Assembly (NCBI GenBank): GCA_934167495.1
Contig: CAKPKP010000004.1
Location: 62,001 to 126,000, forward strand
Length of the DNA stretch: 64,000 nucleotides
Direction of reading: 5' to 3'
DNA from: an uncultured Clostridia bacterium
Lineage (GTDB): Bacteria; Bacillota; Clostridia; TANB77; CAG-508
How positions within the stretch are numbered: the first letter of the stretch is position 1; each line of letters opens with the position of its first letter. Both the position numbers and the translations under genes were made by a program. Shown in pieces: positions 18,435 to 26,262 of the stretch. Below the pieces are notes generated by a model. It was not told the DNA's origin. It saw nothing but the letters and a program-made list of their open reading frames with translations, and did no database searches.

Positions 18435-18520
18435 ATTATAACTTCATACGATTAAAATGTCAATAGAAACATGAATGTTTTTTCACATTTCTTGACATTT
18501 TTACTTTTTTCTATTATAAT
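18435..18520. promoter_or_regulatory. Divergent promoters with palindromic operator candidate
   Basis: Minus strand: TTGACA (18458-18463), 17 nt, TATAAT (18435-18440), driving the ABC pair. Plus strand: TTGACA (18492-18497), 17 nt, TATAAT (18515-18520), driving tetR. Between them lies AAACAT-GA-ATGTTT (18467-18480), a 6+6 palindrome that is the best candidate operator for the TetR protein. Both promoters match the consensus fully. Confidence 0.75.
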
Positions 18521-18551
18521 GTTAAAAATATTATAAGAAGGTGTTACAAAA

Positions 18552-19166
18552 ATGACTGAAAATGAAATAAGAGAACCTATTCAAAAACGTTCTATAGAAA
18601 AAAAAGAAAGAATAATAAAATGTGGATTTGACCTTATTTGTGAAAAAGGATATTACAACACAAATACAGCTGAAATAGCTAAAAAAGCTAATGTTTCTAC
18701 TGGAATTGTTTATCAATACTTTAAAGATAAACATGATATTTTAATTGCAGGCATTGAAAAATATGCTAGTCATATTTTTTATCCAATGCTTAATGTAATT
18801 AGTGATGATGTAAAAATTGATAATAATAATATAAAAGATATTTTAAAAGACATGATTGATCGTTTTATTGAAAATCATAAACTTTCTCAATCTGCTCATC
18901 AAGAACTTATGGCTATGACACATTCAGATGAAGAAGTTGCCTCATTTTTTAATAAATACGAAGTTTATATGACTAATACAATTTATGAAATATTAACTAA
19001 AAATGGTTTTGATAATATTAACCTATTAGAAAAAGTACATATTTCTATAAACTTAATTGATGATTTGTGTCATGAAATTGTTTACCATAAACATGAAATA
19101 TTAAACTACAATGTAATGATTGATTTAGTAATAGATACAATTGTAAATTTACTTATTAGCAAATAA
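18552..19166 (+). CDS. TetR/AcrR family transcriptional regulator
   Basis: A 204-residue repressor. The N-terminal helix-turn-helix reads GFDLICEKGYYNTNTAEIAK and VSTGIVYQYFKDK, the classic TetR DNA-binding pattern (about residues 24-65). The C-terminal half is an unrecognised ligand and dimer domain. It is divergent from the FtsX-type ABC operon and shares an intergenic palindrome with it, so it probably represses that operon and itself until an inducer binds. A Rho-independent terminator follows the stop. Confidence 0.92.
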   Translation: MTENEIREPIQKRSIEKKERIIKCGFDLICEKGYYNTNTAEIAKKANVSTGIVYQYFKDKHDILIAGIEKYASHIFYPMLNVISDDVKIDNNNIKDILKDMIDRFIENHKLSQSAHQELMAMTHSDEEVASFFNKYEVYMTNTIYEILTKNGFDNINLLEKVHISINLIDDLCHEIVYHKHEILNYNVMIDLVIDTIVNLLISK

Positions 19167-19182
19167 AATTTAATATACAAAA

Positions 19183-19217
19183 ACATCCAAATAGTTTTAC
19201 TACTTGGATGTTTTTTA
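19183..19217 (+). terminator. Rho-independent terminator of tetR
   Basis: Stem ACATCCAAATAG / CTACTTGGATGT (one mismatch) with a 5-nt loop, followed by TTTTT. Confidence 0.88.
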
Positions 19218-19251
19218 TCTAATAAAAAATTTCTCTAAATTTCCTATTAGA
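19218..19251. repeat. Dispersed palindromic repeat, copy 2 (short, diverged)
   Basis: TCTAATA..AAATTTCC..TATTAGA forms the outer stem found in the longer copies (5626, 47033). It sits between the tetR terminator and the stop codon of the ABC exporter gene. Confidence 0.55.
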
Positions 19252-19253
19252 AT

Positions 19254-21308
19254 TTACCCTTCTATTGTATCAAATTGAGAATTATATAATTCTGCATATG
19301 CTCCATTTTGTTTCATAAGTTCTTCATGATTTCCTTGCTCTACTATATTACCTTCTTTCATTACTAATATTAAATCTGCATTTTTTATAGTAGATAATCT
19401 ATGTGCTATTATAAATGAAGTTTTTCCTTCTGTTAACTTATCCATAGCCTTTTGAACAAGTTCTTCTGTTCTTGTATCTACATTTGAAGTTGCTTCATCT
19501 AATATTAAAAATGGAGAATTTTCTATCATTCCTCTTGCAATAGTAAGTAATTGTCTTTGACCTGCTGAAATGCTATCATTTTCTGATAAAACAGAATCAT
19601 AAGAATGTGGCAAAGTCTTTATAAAATGATCTAGTCCTACTTCTTTACATACTTCCACAACTCTTTCATCAGATACATCTTCTCTATTATATATTATGTT
19701 TTCTTTTATAGTTCCATCAAATAGCCATGTGTCTTGTAATACCATTGTAAATAATTGATGTATGTTTTCTCTTGTTAAATCTTTTGTAGATATGCCATCA
19801 ATTTTTATATCTCCTGAGTTTATATCATAAAACTTCATTAAAAGATTAACCATTGTTGTTTTTCCTGCACCTGTTGGTCCTACAATTGCAACTTTTTGTC
19901 CTGGTTTAGCTGTTGCTGTAAAATTCTTAATTGTTGGTTTATCATTATTATCATATTGAAATACAACATTTTGAAATTCAATTTCACCTTTTACATTATC
20001 TTTATCTAATGATTTTGTTATACTTTCTTGTGATTTCATTTCTTCTTCATCTAAAAACTCGAATACTCTTTCACTGGCAGCTGCAGTAGATTGAAGATAA
20101 GTCATTGCTTGAGCAATTTGAGCCAAAGGTGATGTAAATAATCTTACATATGTTATAAAAGCAATTATAACACCAAATGTAATTACATTATTTGTTGTTA
20201 ATAATGCACCAACTATACATACAGCCACATATCCAAAGTTTCCTATAAAATTCATCATTGGTTGCATTAATCCTGATAAGAATTGACTTTTTCTATTACT
20301 TTCGCAAACTCTTTTATTTAATTCATCAAACTTTTCATCTGAAGCTCTTTTTCCATTATAAGCTTTTACTACATTTAGTCCTGAGTAAATCTCTTCTATA
20401 TGTCCATTTAAGTTTCCTAATTCAGTTTGTTTAGCAACAAAGTATTTTTGTGATTTTGATAATACAAAAAACATTCCTAAAAATCCTATTAAACTTGATA
20501 AAATTGCTGTTATAGCTAATATCCAGTTTGTATAGAACATCATAACTATAGTACCTAAAAACAAAGTTACACTACTTACTAAAGTTCCTAATGATTGGTT
20601 CATAGATTGTGCTATTGTATCAATATCATTTGTTACTCTTGATAATATATCACCTGTTGAATGTCTATCAAAATATTTTAATGGCAATGTGTTTATTTTC
20701 TTAGAAATTCTTGTTCTTAATTTCTTTGCAAATTTGTTTGCAACATTTGTCATACATATAGATTGAATAAAATTAAACAAAGCACTAGATAAATATAAAC
20801 TTACTAAAACAATTACTATATTTTTAATTGCATCAATATCCATAAATGGTTTTATTACTTTTTGAACACTTTCTGGCATTTGATCTATTTTAGAATACAA
20901 GGTTTCTGCTGTTACATTTTCATCTAAATCCTTCATTAATGTTGCAAATTCCATTTGCTCTTCTACTGAAATTGTCACGCCATCTATTTCTATTTCTGAA
21001 AATTGCTTATTTTGCATTAAATTTGTTGTAATTTCTGTTGTTAGAGTTTCTAAATTATCTTTATTCACAACTAATCCTTCTGAGATTTTATCTGTTAATT
21101 TTGATAATTTATTTGGTGCAACAATAGACATTACTGAACTTGCTATTGCTAAAATTAATGCTATTGCTATTAATATTCTATAACTTTTTAATTCAGAGAA
21201 TAATCTTTTAACTGCTAATTTAAAATTTTTTGCTTTTTCTGCTGGTGCTGGTCCCATCCCTGGTCCTCTTCTAGGAGTTCTTTTAAATTCTTTATTATCA
21301 TTAGGCAT
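19254..21308 (-). CDS. ABC exporter half-transporter (canonical NBD)
   Basis: A 684-residue half-transporter: a basic proline/glycine-rich N-terminus, six transmembrane helices with a long insert of about 110 residues after helix 1, then an ATPase domain with Walker A GPTGAGKTT, signature ISAGQRQLL and Walker B LILDEATS, which keeps the catalytic Glu. It overlaps the preceding half-transporter gene by 8 nt, so the two probably form a heterodimeric multidrug-type exporter. The MarR gene that opens the operon is the likely regulator. Confidence 0.93.
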   Translation of the reverse strand: MPNDNKEFKRTPRRGPGMGPAPAEKAKNFKLAVKRLFSELKSYRILIAIALILAIASSVMSIVAPNKLSKLTDKISEGLVVNKDNLETLTTEITTNLMQNKQFSEIEIDGVTISVEEQMEFATLMKDLDENVTAETLYSKIDQMPESVQKVIKPFMDIDAIKNIVIVLVSLYLSSALFNFIQSICMTNVANKFAKKLRTRISKKINTLPLKYFDRHSTGDILSRVTNDIDTIAQSMNQSLGTLVSSVTLFLGTIVMMFYTNWILAITAILSSLIGFLGMFFVLSKSQKYFVAKQTELGNLNGHIEEIYSGLNVVKAYNGKRASDEKFDELNKRVCESNRKSQFLSGLMQPMMNFIGNFGYVAVCIVGALLTTNNVITFGVIIAFITYVRLFTSPLAQIAQAMTYLQSTAAASERVFEFLDEEEMKSQESITKSLDKDNVKGEIEFQNVVFQYDNNDKPTIKNFTATAKPGQKVAIVGPTGAGKTTMVNLLMKFYDINSGDIKIDGISTKDLTRENIHQLFTMVLQDTWLFDGTIKENIIYNREDVSDERVVEVCKEVGLDHFIKTLPHSYDSVLSENDSISAGQRQLLTIARGMIENSPFLILDEATSNVDTRTEELVQKAMDKLTEGKTSFIIAHRLSTIKNADLILVMKEGNIVEQGNHEELMKQNGAYAELYNSQFDTIEG

Positions 21309-23064
21309 TTTCTAATTCCTCCTTTGATAATTGTGATAAAGCAATTTGATTATATACTTCACAATTTTTTAATAGTTCTTTATGAGTTCCTATTCCTACA
21401 CACTCACCATTATCTAAAACAATAATTTTATCTGCATTCATGATAGTACCAATTCTTTGAGCTACAATTAAAATTGTACTATCATTTGTATATTTTTTTA
21501 ATTCTTTTCTTAATATACTATCAGTTTTATAATCTAAAGCAGAAAAACTATCATCAAAAATGTAAATTTCAGGATTTCTTGCTATTGCCCTTGCAATTGA
21601 TAATCTTTGTTTTTGTCCTCCTGAAACATTCGTACCTCCTGCTGCAAGATGAGTATCATATTTATCATCCATTTTTTCAACAAATTCTTTTCCTTGCGCT
21701 ACTTCAATTGCTTCTTTTATTTTATCTTCTGTAATCTTTTCTTTTCCGTTATCTCCATAAGAGATATTATTTTTTACAGTATCATCAAATATTACAGCTT
21801 TTTGAGAAACATATCCTAGTTTGTTATGTAAAAATTCTTGAGTATAATCTTTTACATTAATACCATCTACTAATACTTCTCCTTCCGTTGCATCATAAAA
21901 TCTTGGAACTAAGTTTATTAATGTTGATTTTCCACTTCCTGTAGAGCCTATAAAAGCTACAGTTTCACCTTTTTCTGCTTTAAATGATATATTTTTTAAT
22001 AAATATTCATCCGCATCTGGATATTTAAATGATACATTTTTAAATTCAACTGTTCCTTTATTACCTGTAGTGTCTGTATTTATGTTTCCATCTTTAATGC
22101 TAATTTCTGTTTCTAATACTTCATTAACACGATTTGCAGATACTTGAGCACGTGGTAACATCATGAATATCATAGCAAGCATTAAAAATGACATTATAAC
22201 TTGCATTGCATATGAACTAAACACAACCATATCTCCAAATAAAGATAATTTATCAACCATTAAAGCATCTTTTATTAGATATGCCCCTGCAAAATATATT
22301 GCTAAAGTTATTCCATACATAACTAAATACATTACTGGCGATAGTACTGAAAATACTTTTTGATTAAATAATTGTTGATTAGTTAACTTAGTATTTACAT
22401 TTTCAAATTTATCCATTTGATATTTCTCAGCATTAAAAGCTCTTACTACACGAATACCTGTTAAATTCTCACGAGTTACTTCATTTATTTTATCTATTAA
22501 TTTTTGAACAATTTTAAACTTTGGCATTACTATAACAACTAAAACTGCAATAACAGAAAGCAATATTGCTACACCTACAGCTGTAATTGCACTCCATTGC
22601 CAGCTTTTATTAAGAATTTTTGTTATCGCCCATATCGCAGTAATTGGTGCTTTTAATAAAAGTTGTAATCCCATTGCAATTAACATTTCTATTTGTGTTA
22701 TATCATTAGTAGTTCTTGTAATTAAACTACTTGTAGAAAATTGTTTTACTTCTTGCATTGCTAAATTTTCTACTTTATCAAATATTTTCTTTCTTAAATT
22801 CATTGAAAAAGTTGAAGAAATACCTGATGCTATATAACCTGTTACAATTGCTGATAGCAAACTTCCTAATGCACAAGCAAGCATAAATCCTCCGTTTTTC
22901 AATATTTCACCCATTTGGCTACCTTCACTTTGAACAAGTATTGTTATTTCAGACATATAATCTGGCATTTTTAATTCTAGCCACACTTGCACAAAAACTA
23001 AAATTAAGCATACAAAGGTTAATCCCCATTCTTTTTTTCTAAAGTTTTTTAATAATTTTAACAT
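21301..23064 (-). CDS. ABC exporter half-transporter (degenerate NBD)
   Basis: A 587-residue half-transporter with six membrane helices and an ATPase domain: Walker A GSTGSGKST, signature VSGGQKQRLS and Walker B IYIFDDSFSALD. Asp replaces the usual catalytic Glu after the Walker B Asp, the known mark of the inactive site in heterodimeric exporters such as LmrC or TM287. The partner gene at 19254 has the normal Glu. It overlaps the marR gene by 7 nt at its start. A drug or lipid substrate is plausible but unknown. Confidence 0.93.
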   Translation of the reverse strand: MLKLLKNFRKKEWGLTFVCLILVFVQVWLELKMPDYMSEITILVQSEGSQMGEILKNGGFMLACALGSLLSAIVTGYIASGISSTFSMNLRKKIFDKVENLAMQEVKQFSTSSLITRTTNDITQIEMLIAMGLQLLLKAPITAIWAITKILNKSWQWSAITAVGVAILLSVIAVLVVIVMPKFKIVQKLIDKINEVTRENLTGIRVVRAFNAEKYQMDKFENVNTKLTNQQLFNQKVFSVLSPVMYLVMYGITLAIYFAGAYLIKDALMVDKLSLFGDMVVFSSYAMQVIMSFLMLAMIFMMLPRAQVSANRVNEVLETEISIKDGNINTDTTGNKGTVEFKNVSFKYPDADEYLLKNISFKAEKGETVAFIGSTGSGKSTLINLVPRFYDATEGEVLVDGINVKDYTQEFLHNKLGYVSQKAVIFDDTVKNNISYGDNGKEKITEDKIKEAIEVAQGKEFVEKMDDKYDTHLAAGGTNVSGGQKQRLSIARAIARNPEIYIFDDSFSALDYKTDSILRKELKKYTNDSTILIVAQRIGTIMNADKIIVLDNGECVGIGTHKELLKNCEVYNQIALSQLSKEELENA

Positions 23065-23534
23065 GTTTCCATCCTTTCTATATTGTTTTGTTTTTTCATG
23101 TTTTCTTTCATCTTTTTTATAACATCTAAAAAGACTTCTAATTCTTCATTCGAAATTCCTTCTACTATTGCTTCTTCTAATTCTACAAACTTTTTTTCAC
23201 TCTTTAAAAATATTTCTTTTGCACTTTCACACAAAATTATTTTTTTAGCTCTTGTATCATTATCATCTGTTATTCTTTTTATTAGTTTGTTTTTCTCCAT
23301 AGTCTGTAAAACACCAGAAACTGTTGCTCTTCTAAGATTAAGTATATTCTCCAAATCTCTTTGATATATATTTTCCTCCATATGTTCTAAAATATAATTT
23401 ATTATTTGCATTTGAGTTGGAGTTGGTATAGATAATACAATTTTTTTATTTTCTTCTAACTCTTGCGAAGAAACAATGTTTCGAAGAATTAATTTCTCTA
23501 ATGATTTTATTTCATATATAACTTTACTTTTAAT
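23058..23534 (-). CDS. MarR family regulator, apparent ATT start
   Basis: A winged-helix regulator. LNLRRATVSGVLQTMEKNKLIKR is the recognition helix and NDTRAKKIIL the wing. The first in-frame ATG (residue 42 of the full reading) would remove the first dimer helix. The frame is open upstream, without ATG, GTG or TTG, to an ATT at 23534 that lies 7 nt after a GAGGTG Shine-Dalgarno; a stop codon follows further upstream. This gives a normal 158-residue MarR protein. It is the first gene of the operon with the two ABC half-transporters. Confidence 0.85.
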   Translation of the reverse strand: MKSKVIYEIKSLEKLILRNIVSSQELEENKKIVLSIPTPTQMQIINYILEHMEENIYQRDLENILNLRRATVSGVLQTMEKNKLIKRITDDNDTRAKKIILCESAKEIFLKSEKKFVELEEAIVEGISNEELEVFLDVIKKMKENMKKQNNIERMETC

Positions 23535-23568
23535 TGTAATTCACCTCTTTTTTGCCACTGCACGCTAT

Positions 23569-23597
23569 ATGTTAATACTTTAATTTTAAATTGTCAA
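23569..23597 (-). promoter_or_regulatory. Promoter of the marR-ABC exporter operon
   Basis: Minus strand TTGACA (23592-23597), 17-nt spacer, TAACAT (23569-23574), 34 nt upstream of the ATT start. Confidence 0.7.
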
Positions 23598-23658
23598 GTG
23601 CCTTACATTCTTTTCACAAACATTTCACATTTCGACCTTTTATTACAAAAACAGCTTG

Positions 23659-23687
23659 TTGACTTGATATAGACTATATGATATATT
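23659..23687 (+). promoter_or_regulatory. Promoter of the hemolysin III gene
   Basis: TTGACT (23659-23664), 17-nt spacer, TATATT (23682-23687). The dispersed hairpin repeat at 23689 would lie at the very 5' end of the transcript. Confidence 0.65.
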
Positions 23688-23688
23688 T

Positions 23689-23728
23689 TTATATAATAGG
23701 ATTTTTCTCTGAAATTTCTATTATATAA
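23689..23728. repeat. Dispersed palindromic repeat, copy 3
   Basis: TTATATAATAGG..CTATTATATAA with inner TTTTTCTCTGAAA. It lies in the 5' leader of the hemolysin III gene, directly before the GGAGG ribosome site, where folding could affect translation. Confidence 0.7.
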
Positions 23729-23742
23729 TTTGGAGGTTAGAT

Positions 23743-24417
23743 ATGAATAGAATAAAATTAGTTGATAGAGTACTACCTAGTTATACAAAAGGTGAAGAAA
23801 TTTTTAATATGACTTCTCATATAGTTGGAGGCGCACTTGGAATTGTTGCAATTGTTTTACTCTCAGTTTTTGGTGCAATTCACCATAATCCTTATGGTGT
23901 TGTTGGAGGTATAATTTTTGGAATATCCATGCTACTTCTATATACTATGTCCAGCATTTATCATGGATTAAGTCCAAAACTTAAAGCAAAAAAGGTTTTT
24001 CAAGTTTTAGATCATTGTGCAATATTTTTATTAATAGCTGGGTCATACACTCCTTTTTGTTTATGCACTTTAAGAGAATATGATCCAAAAACTGGATGGA
24101 TAATATTTGGAATTATTTGGGCAACAGCAATTATAGGAATAATTTTTAATTCTATTGATTTAAAAAAATATAAAGTATTTTCTATGGTATGTTATTTACT
24201 TATGGGATGGTGTATCATTGTAAAAGCTTCTTTATTGCCAGAATTACTTACACTTACAGGATTTATTTTACTTGTTAGTGGAGGTATAGTTTACACTATT
24301 GGAGCTGTACTTTATGGTTTAGGAAAAAAGAAAAAATATGTACATTCTATATTTCATATTTTTATATTTATAGGAAGTCTTTTACATTTTTTATGTATTT
24401 TACTTTATGTAATATAA
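23743..24417 (+). CDS. Hemolysin III / PAQR family membrane protein
   Basis: A 224-residue protein with seven hydrophobic helices. The family marks are the N-terminal GEEIFNMTSHIVGGALGI, the MSSIYHGL motif with Ser and His, DHCAIFLLIAGSYTPF and the C-terminal HSIFHIFIFIGSLLHF histidines that bind zinc in PAQR hydrolases. The bacterial members (TrhA, YqfA) are linked to membrane energetics; hemolysis is only a historical name. GGAGG precedes the ATG. It is a single gene with its own promoter. Confidence 0.93.
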   Translation: MNRIKLVDRVLPSYTKGEEIFNMTSHIVGGALGIVAIVLLSVFGAIHHNPYGVVGGIIFGISMLLLYTMSSIYHGLSPKLKAKKVFQVLDHCAIFLLIAGSYTPFCLCTLREYDPKTGWIIFGIIWATAIIGIIFNSIDLKKYKVFSMVCYLLMGWCIIVKASLLPELLTLTGFILLVSGGIVYTIGAVLYGLGKKKKYVHSIFHIFIFIGSLLHFLCILLYVI

Positions 24418-24430
24418 TTTTTGACTTTTC

Positions 24431-24459
24431 TTGACTTTATTTTTGTTTAATAATATTAT
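24431..24459 (+). promoter_or_regulatory. Promoter of the DUF368 gene
   Basis: TTGACT (24431-24436), 17-nt spacer, TATTAT (24454-24459), 33 nt upstream of the ATG. Confidence 0.65.
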
Positions 24460-24491
24460 ATTAATTGATATTTTTTTAGGAGGATTTTAAA

Positions 24492-25382
24492 ATGAATTAT
24501 TTGATTAATGCTTTTAACGGATTTTGTATGGCATTAGCTGATAGTGTACCTGGAGTTTCTGGAGGTACAATAGCTTTTATTTTAGGATTTTATGATAAAT
24601 TTATAAAATCTCTAGATGGATTATTTTTTGGAGATAAACAAACTAAAAAAGATTCATTTTTCTTTTTAGTAAAACTTGGCATTGGCTGGGTTATAGGTAT
24701 GATTCTTGCAATATTAATATTAACAAATTTATTTGAATCACACATATATATGGTAAGTTCTTTATTCCTTGGTTTCATCGTCTTTTCTATTCCACTAATT
24801 ATTAAAGCAGAAAAAGATGCACTAAAAGGAAAATATATAAATTTAATTTTCACAATTATAGGTATTGCTGTAGTTGCACTTTTAACATATTTTAACCCTG
24901 TTTCAGGAAATGCAACTTCAATTGATATATCTAGTTTAAATATTGGATTAATTTGCTATATATTTATAGCTGCAATGATAGCTATTTCAGCTATGGTATT
25001 ACCTGGTATATCAGGTTCTACAATATTATTAATTTTTGGATTATATGTTCCAATTTTATCTGCTGTAAAAGAAGTTATGAAACTTAATTTCAATTATTTA
25101 CCAGTAGTTATAATATTTTGTTTAGGAGTTCTTACAGGTGTTGCTCTTGTTATAAAATTAATAAAAATAGCTTTAGAAAAATTTAGAAGTCAAACAATAT
25201 ATTGTATAATAGGTCTTATGATTGGTTCTTTATATTCAATAGTTATGGGACCAACAACATTAGATGTTCCTTTAGTTCCATTAGGATTAAATGAATTTAA
25301 TATTATTGCTTTTATAGTTGGAGCTGTTATAATCATTGGATTAGATAAATTAAAAGAATTTTTAGAAAAGAAAAATTTATAA
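24492..25382 (+). CDS. DUF368 membrane protein (PopT-like undecaprenyl-phosphate translocase)
   Basis: A 296-residue polytopic protein with two related blocks: ADSVPGVSGGTIAFILGFYDKFI near residue 17 and SAMVLPGISGSTILLIFGLYVPIL near residue 165, the duplicated PGxSGGT/S motif of the family. DUF368 proteins such as PopT have been reported to return undecaprenyl phosphate across the membrane for re-use in wall and polysaccharide synthesis. Those pathways are well represented in this window. AGGAGG precedes the ATG. It is an isolated gene with promoter and terminators. Confidence 0.92.
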   Translation: MNYLINAFNGFCMALADSVPGVSGGTIAFILGFYDKFIKSLDGLFFGDKQTKKDSFFFLVKLGIGWVIGMILAILILTNLFESHIYMVSSLFLGFIVFSIPLIIKAEKDALKGKYINLIFTIIGIAVVALLTYFNPVSGNATSIDISSLNIGLICYIFIAAMIAISAMVLPGISGSTILLIFGLYVPILSAVKEVMKLNFNYLPVVIIFCLGVLTGVALVIKLIKIALEKFRSQTIYCIIGLMIGSLYSIVMGPTTLDVPLVPLGLNEFNIIAFIVGAVIIIGLDKLKEFLEKKNL

Positions 25383-25390
25383 ACAAAATA

Positions 25391-25418
25391 GTGGGCTGAA
25401 TTATAAAATTCGGTCCAC
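25391..25418 (+). terminator. Terminator-like hairpin after the DUF368 gene
   Basis: GTGGGCTGAATT / AATTCGGTCCAC with G-U pairs and a 4-nt loop, followed by GTTTAATTATT. The T-run is weak. Confidence 0.55.
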
Positions 25419-25464
25419 GTTTAATTATTCGTGTGTAAAATTATTGTATAAATAAATATCCTAA

Positions 25465-25518
25465 AATGACAGAAAGTTTTGAAAATTAATTTGAATTAAA
25501 ACTTTCTGTCATTTTTAT
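25465..25518. terminator. Bidirectional terminator
   Basis: Perfect 16-bp stem AATGACAGAAAGTTTT / AAAACTTTCTGTCATT, followed by TTTTATTA. It stands between convergent units. Confidence 0.85.
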
Positions 25519-25703
25519 TAATTCATTATATTAATCCAAAACATTTCATATGGGTTTAATTTTGTATTGCTATTTATCTGTTTTATATAATCTAAATCTC
25601 TAATTTTACTTTCAATTTTATTTATTTCATCTTTTGAAGCTTTTCCCATTATTTCAGCAATTTTAATTTTTTGTACCATATAAAAAACAGAAATTTTTGA
25701 CAA
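25518..25703 (-). CDS. Possible small protein, uncertain
   Basis: A 61-codon reading frame, charged, with the stretch KASKDEINKIESKIRDLDYI. It follows the adenylyltransferase gene by 6 nt and ends at a strong terminator, so it could be the last gene of that unit. The start would be a TTG at 25703 or an ATG at 25679, and neither has a good ribosome site. I do not recognise it. It may be a degraded or non-coding stretch. Confidence 0.35.
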   Translation of the reverse strand: MSKISVFYMVQKIKIAEIMGKASKDEINKIESKIRDLDYIKQINSNTKLNPYEMFWINIMN

Positions 25704-25709
25704 TATTAT

Positions 25710-26201
25710 TTACTTTTTATTGTCAAAAACCTCTGTCATCTTTAAAATATCTTTATATACAATTTCTTCTAAATATTTTTGATTTTCATCTGTATTTTTT
25801 CTTACTTTTGTTGCGCTTATTGGTACTTTTATTCTGTTTCTATCCACTTGGCAATTTAATACATTCATTTTCTCTGCAACAGCTTTACCATATGGCTCAC
25901 TGCTAAAAAAGTGTGTCACAGGAATGCCTCCAATTATTTTTTTCAAATAATTTATTTGTATTTCTATACTTTCATCGTCCATTCCAAATTGTTTAGGTGG
26001 ATTATATGCATATAAAATTTTAACATTAGGATATAATTTTTTTATCCAATTTGCTCTTGTTTCAATTGGAATATCTATTACATCTGTTTCATAAATTACT
26101 ACATACATCTCATCTACTTGCTTTATTGCTGTTTCAATTAAATATTGATGCCCCCTATGCAATGGGGCAAATTTTCCTATTGTAAAACCTATTTTTTTCA
26201 T
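25710..26201 (-). CDS. NadR/CTD-type nucleotidyltransferase
   Basis: A 163-residue nucleotidyltransferase. The N-terminus GFTIGKFAPLHRGHQYLIETA carries the HxGH nucleotide-binding motif and the C-terminal part has the ISATKVRKN motif, equivalent to ISxTxxR. It resembles the adenylyltransferase domain of NadR (NMN to NAD) but lacks the ribosylnicotinamide kinase domain. An NAD-salvage role is likely, though other cytidylyl- or adenylyltransfer is possible. Confidence 0.82.
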   Translation of the reverse strand: MKKIGFTIGKFAPLHRGHQYLIETAIKQVDEMYVVIYETDVIDIPIETRANWIKKLYPNVKILYAYNPPKQFGMDDESIEIQINYLKKIIGGIPVTHFFSSEPYGKAVAEKMNVLNCQVDRNRIKVPISATKVRKNTDENQKYLEEIVYKDILKMTEVFDNKK

Positions 26202-26219
26202 ATATCATTCCTATTTTAT

Positions 26220-26252
26220 AAAAGTAGGTAACTTTCAGAGCTACCTACTTTT
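26220..26252 (-). terminator. Terminator-like hairpin after the WG-repeat gene
   Basis: AAAAGTAGGTA / TACCTACTTTT, an 11-bp stem with an 11-nt loop, between the stop of the WG-repeat gene and the next start. Confidence 0.65.
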
Positions 26253-26262
26253 GATTTCTTTA

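Noticed and set aside
25518..25703. Third frameshifted gene: small frame as an extension of the adenylyltransferase
   Set aside because: The adenylyltransferase already has its complete motifs and length, no CGG lies near its stop, and the small frame shows no family match.
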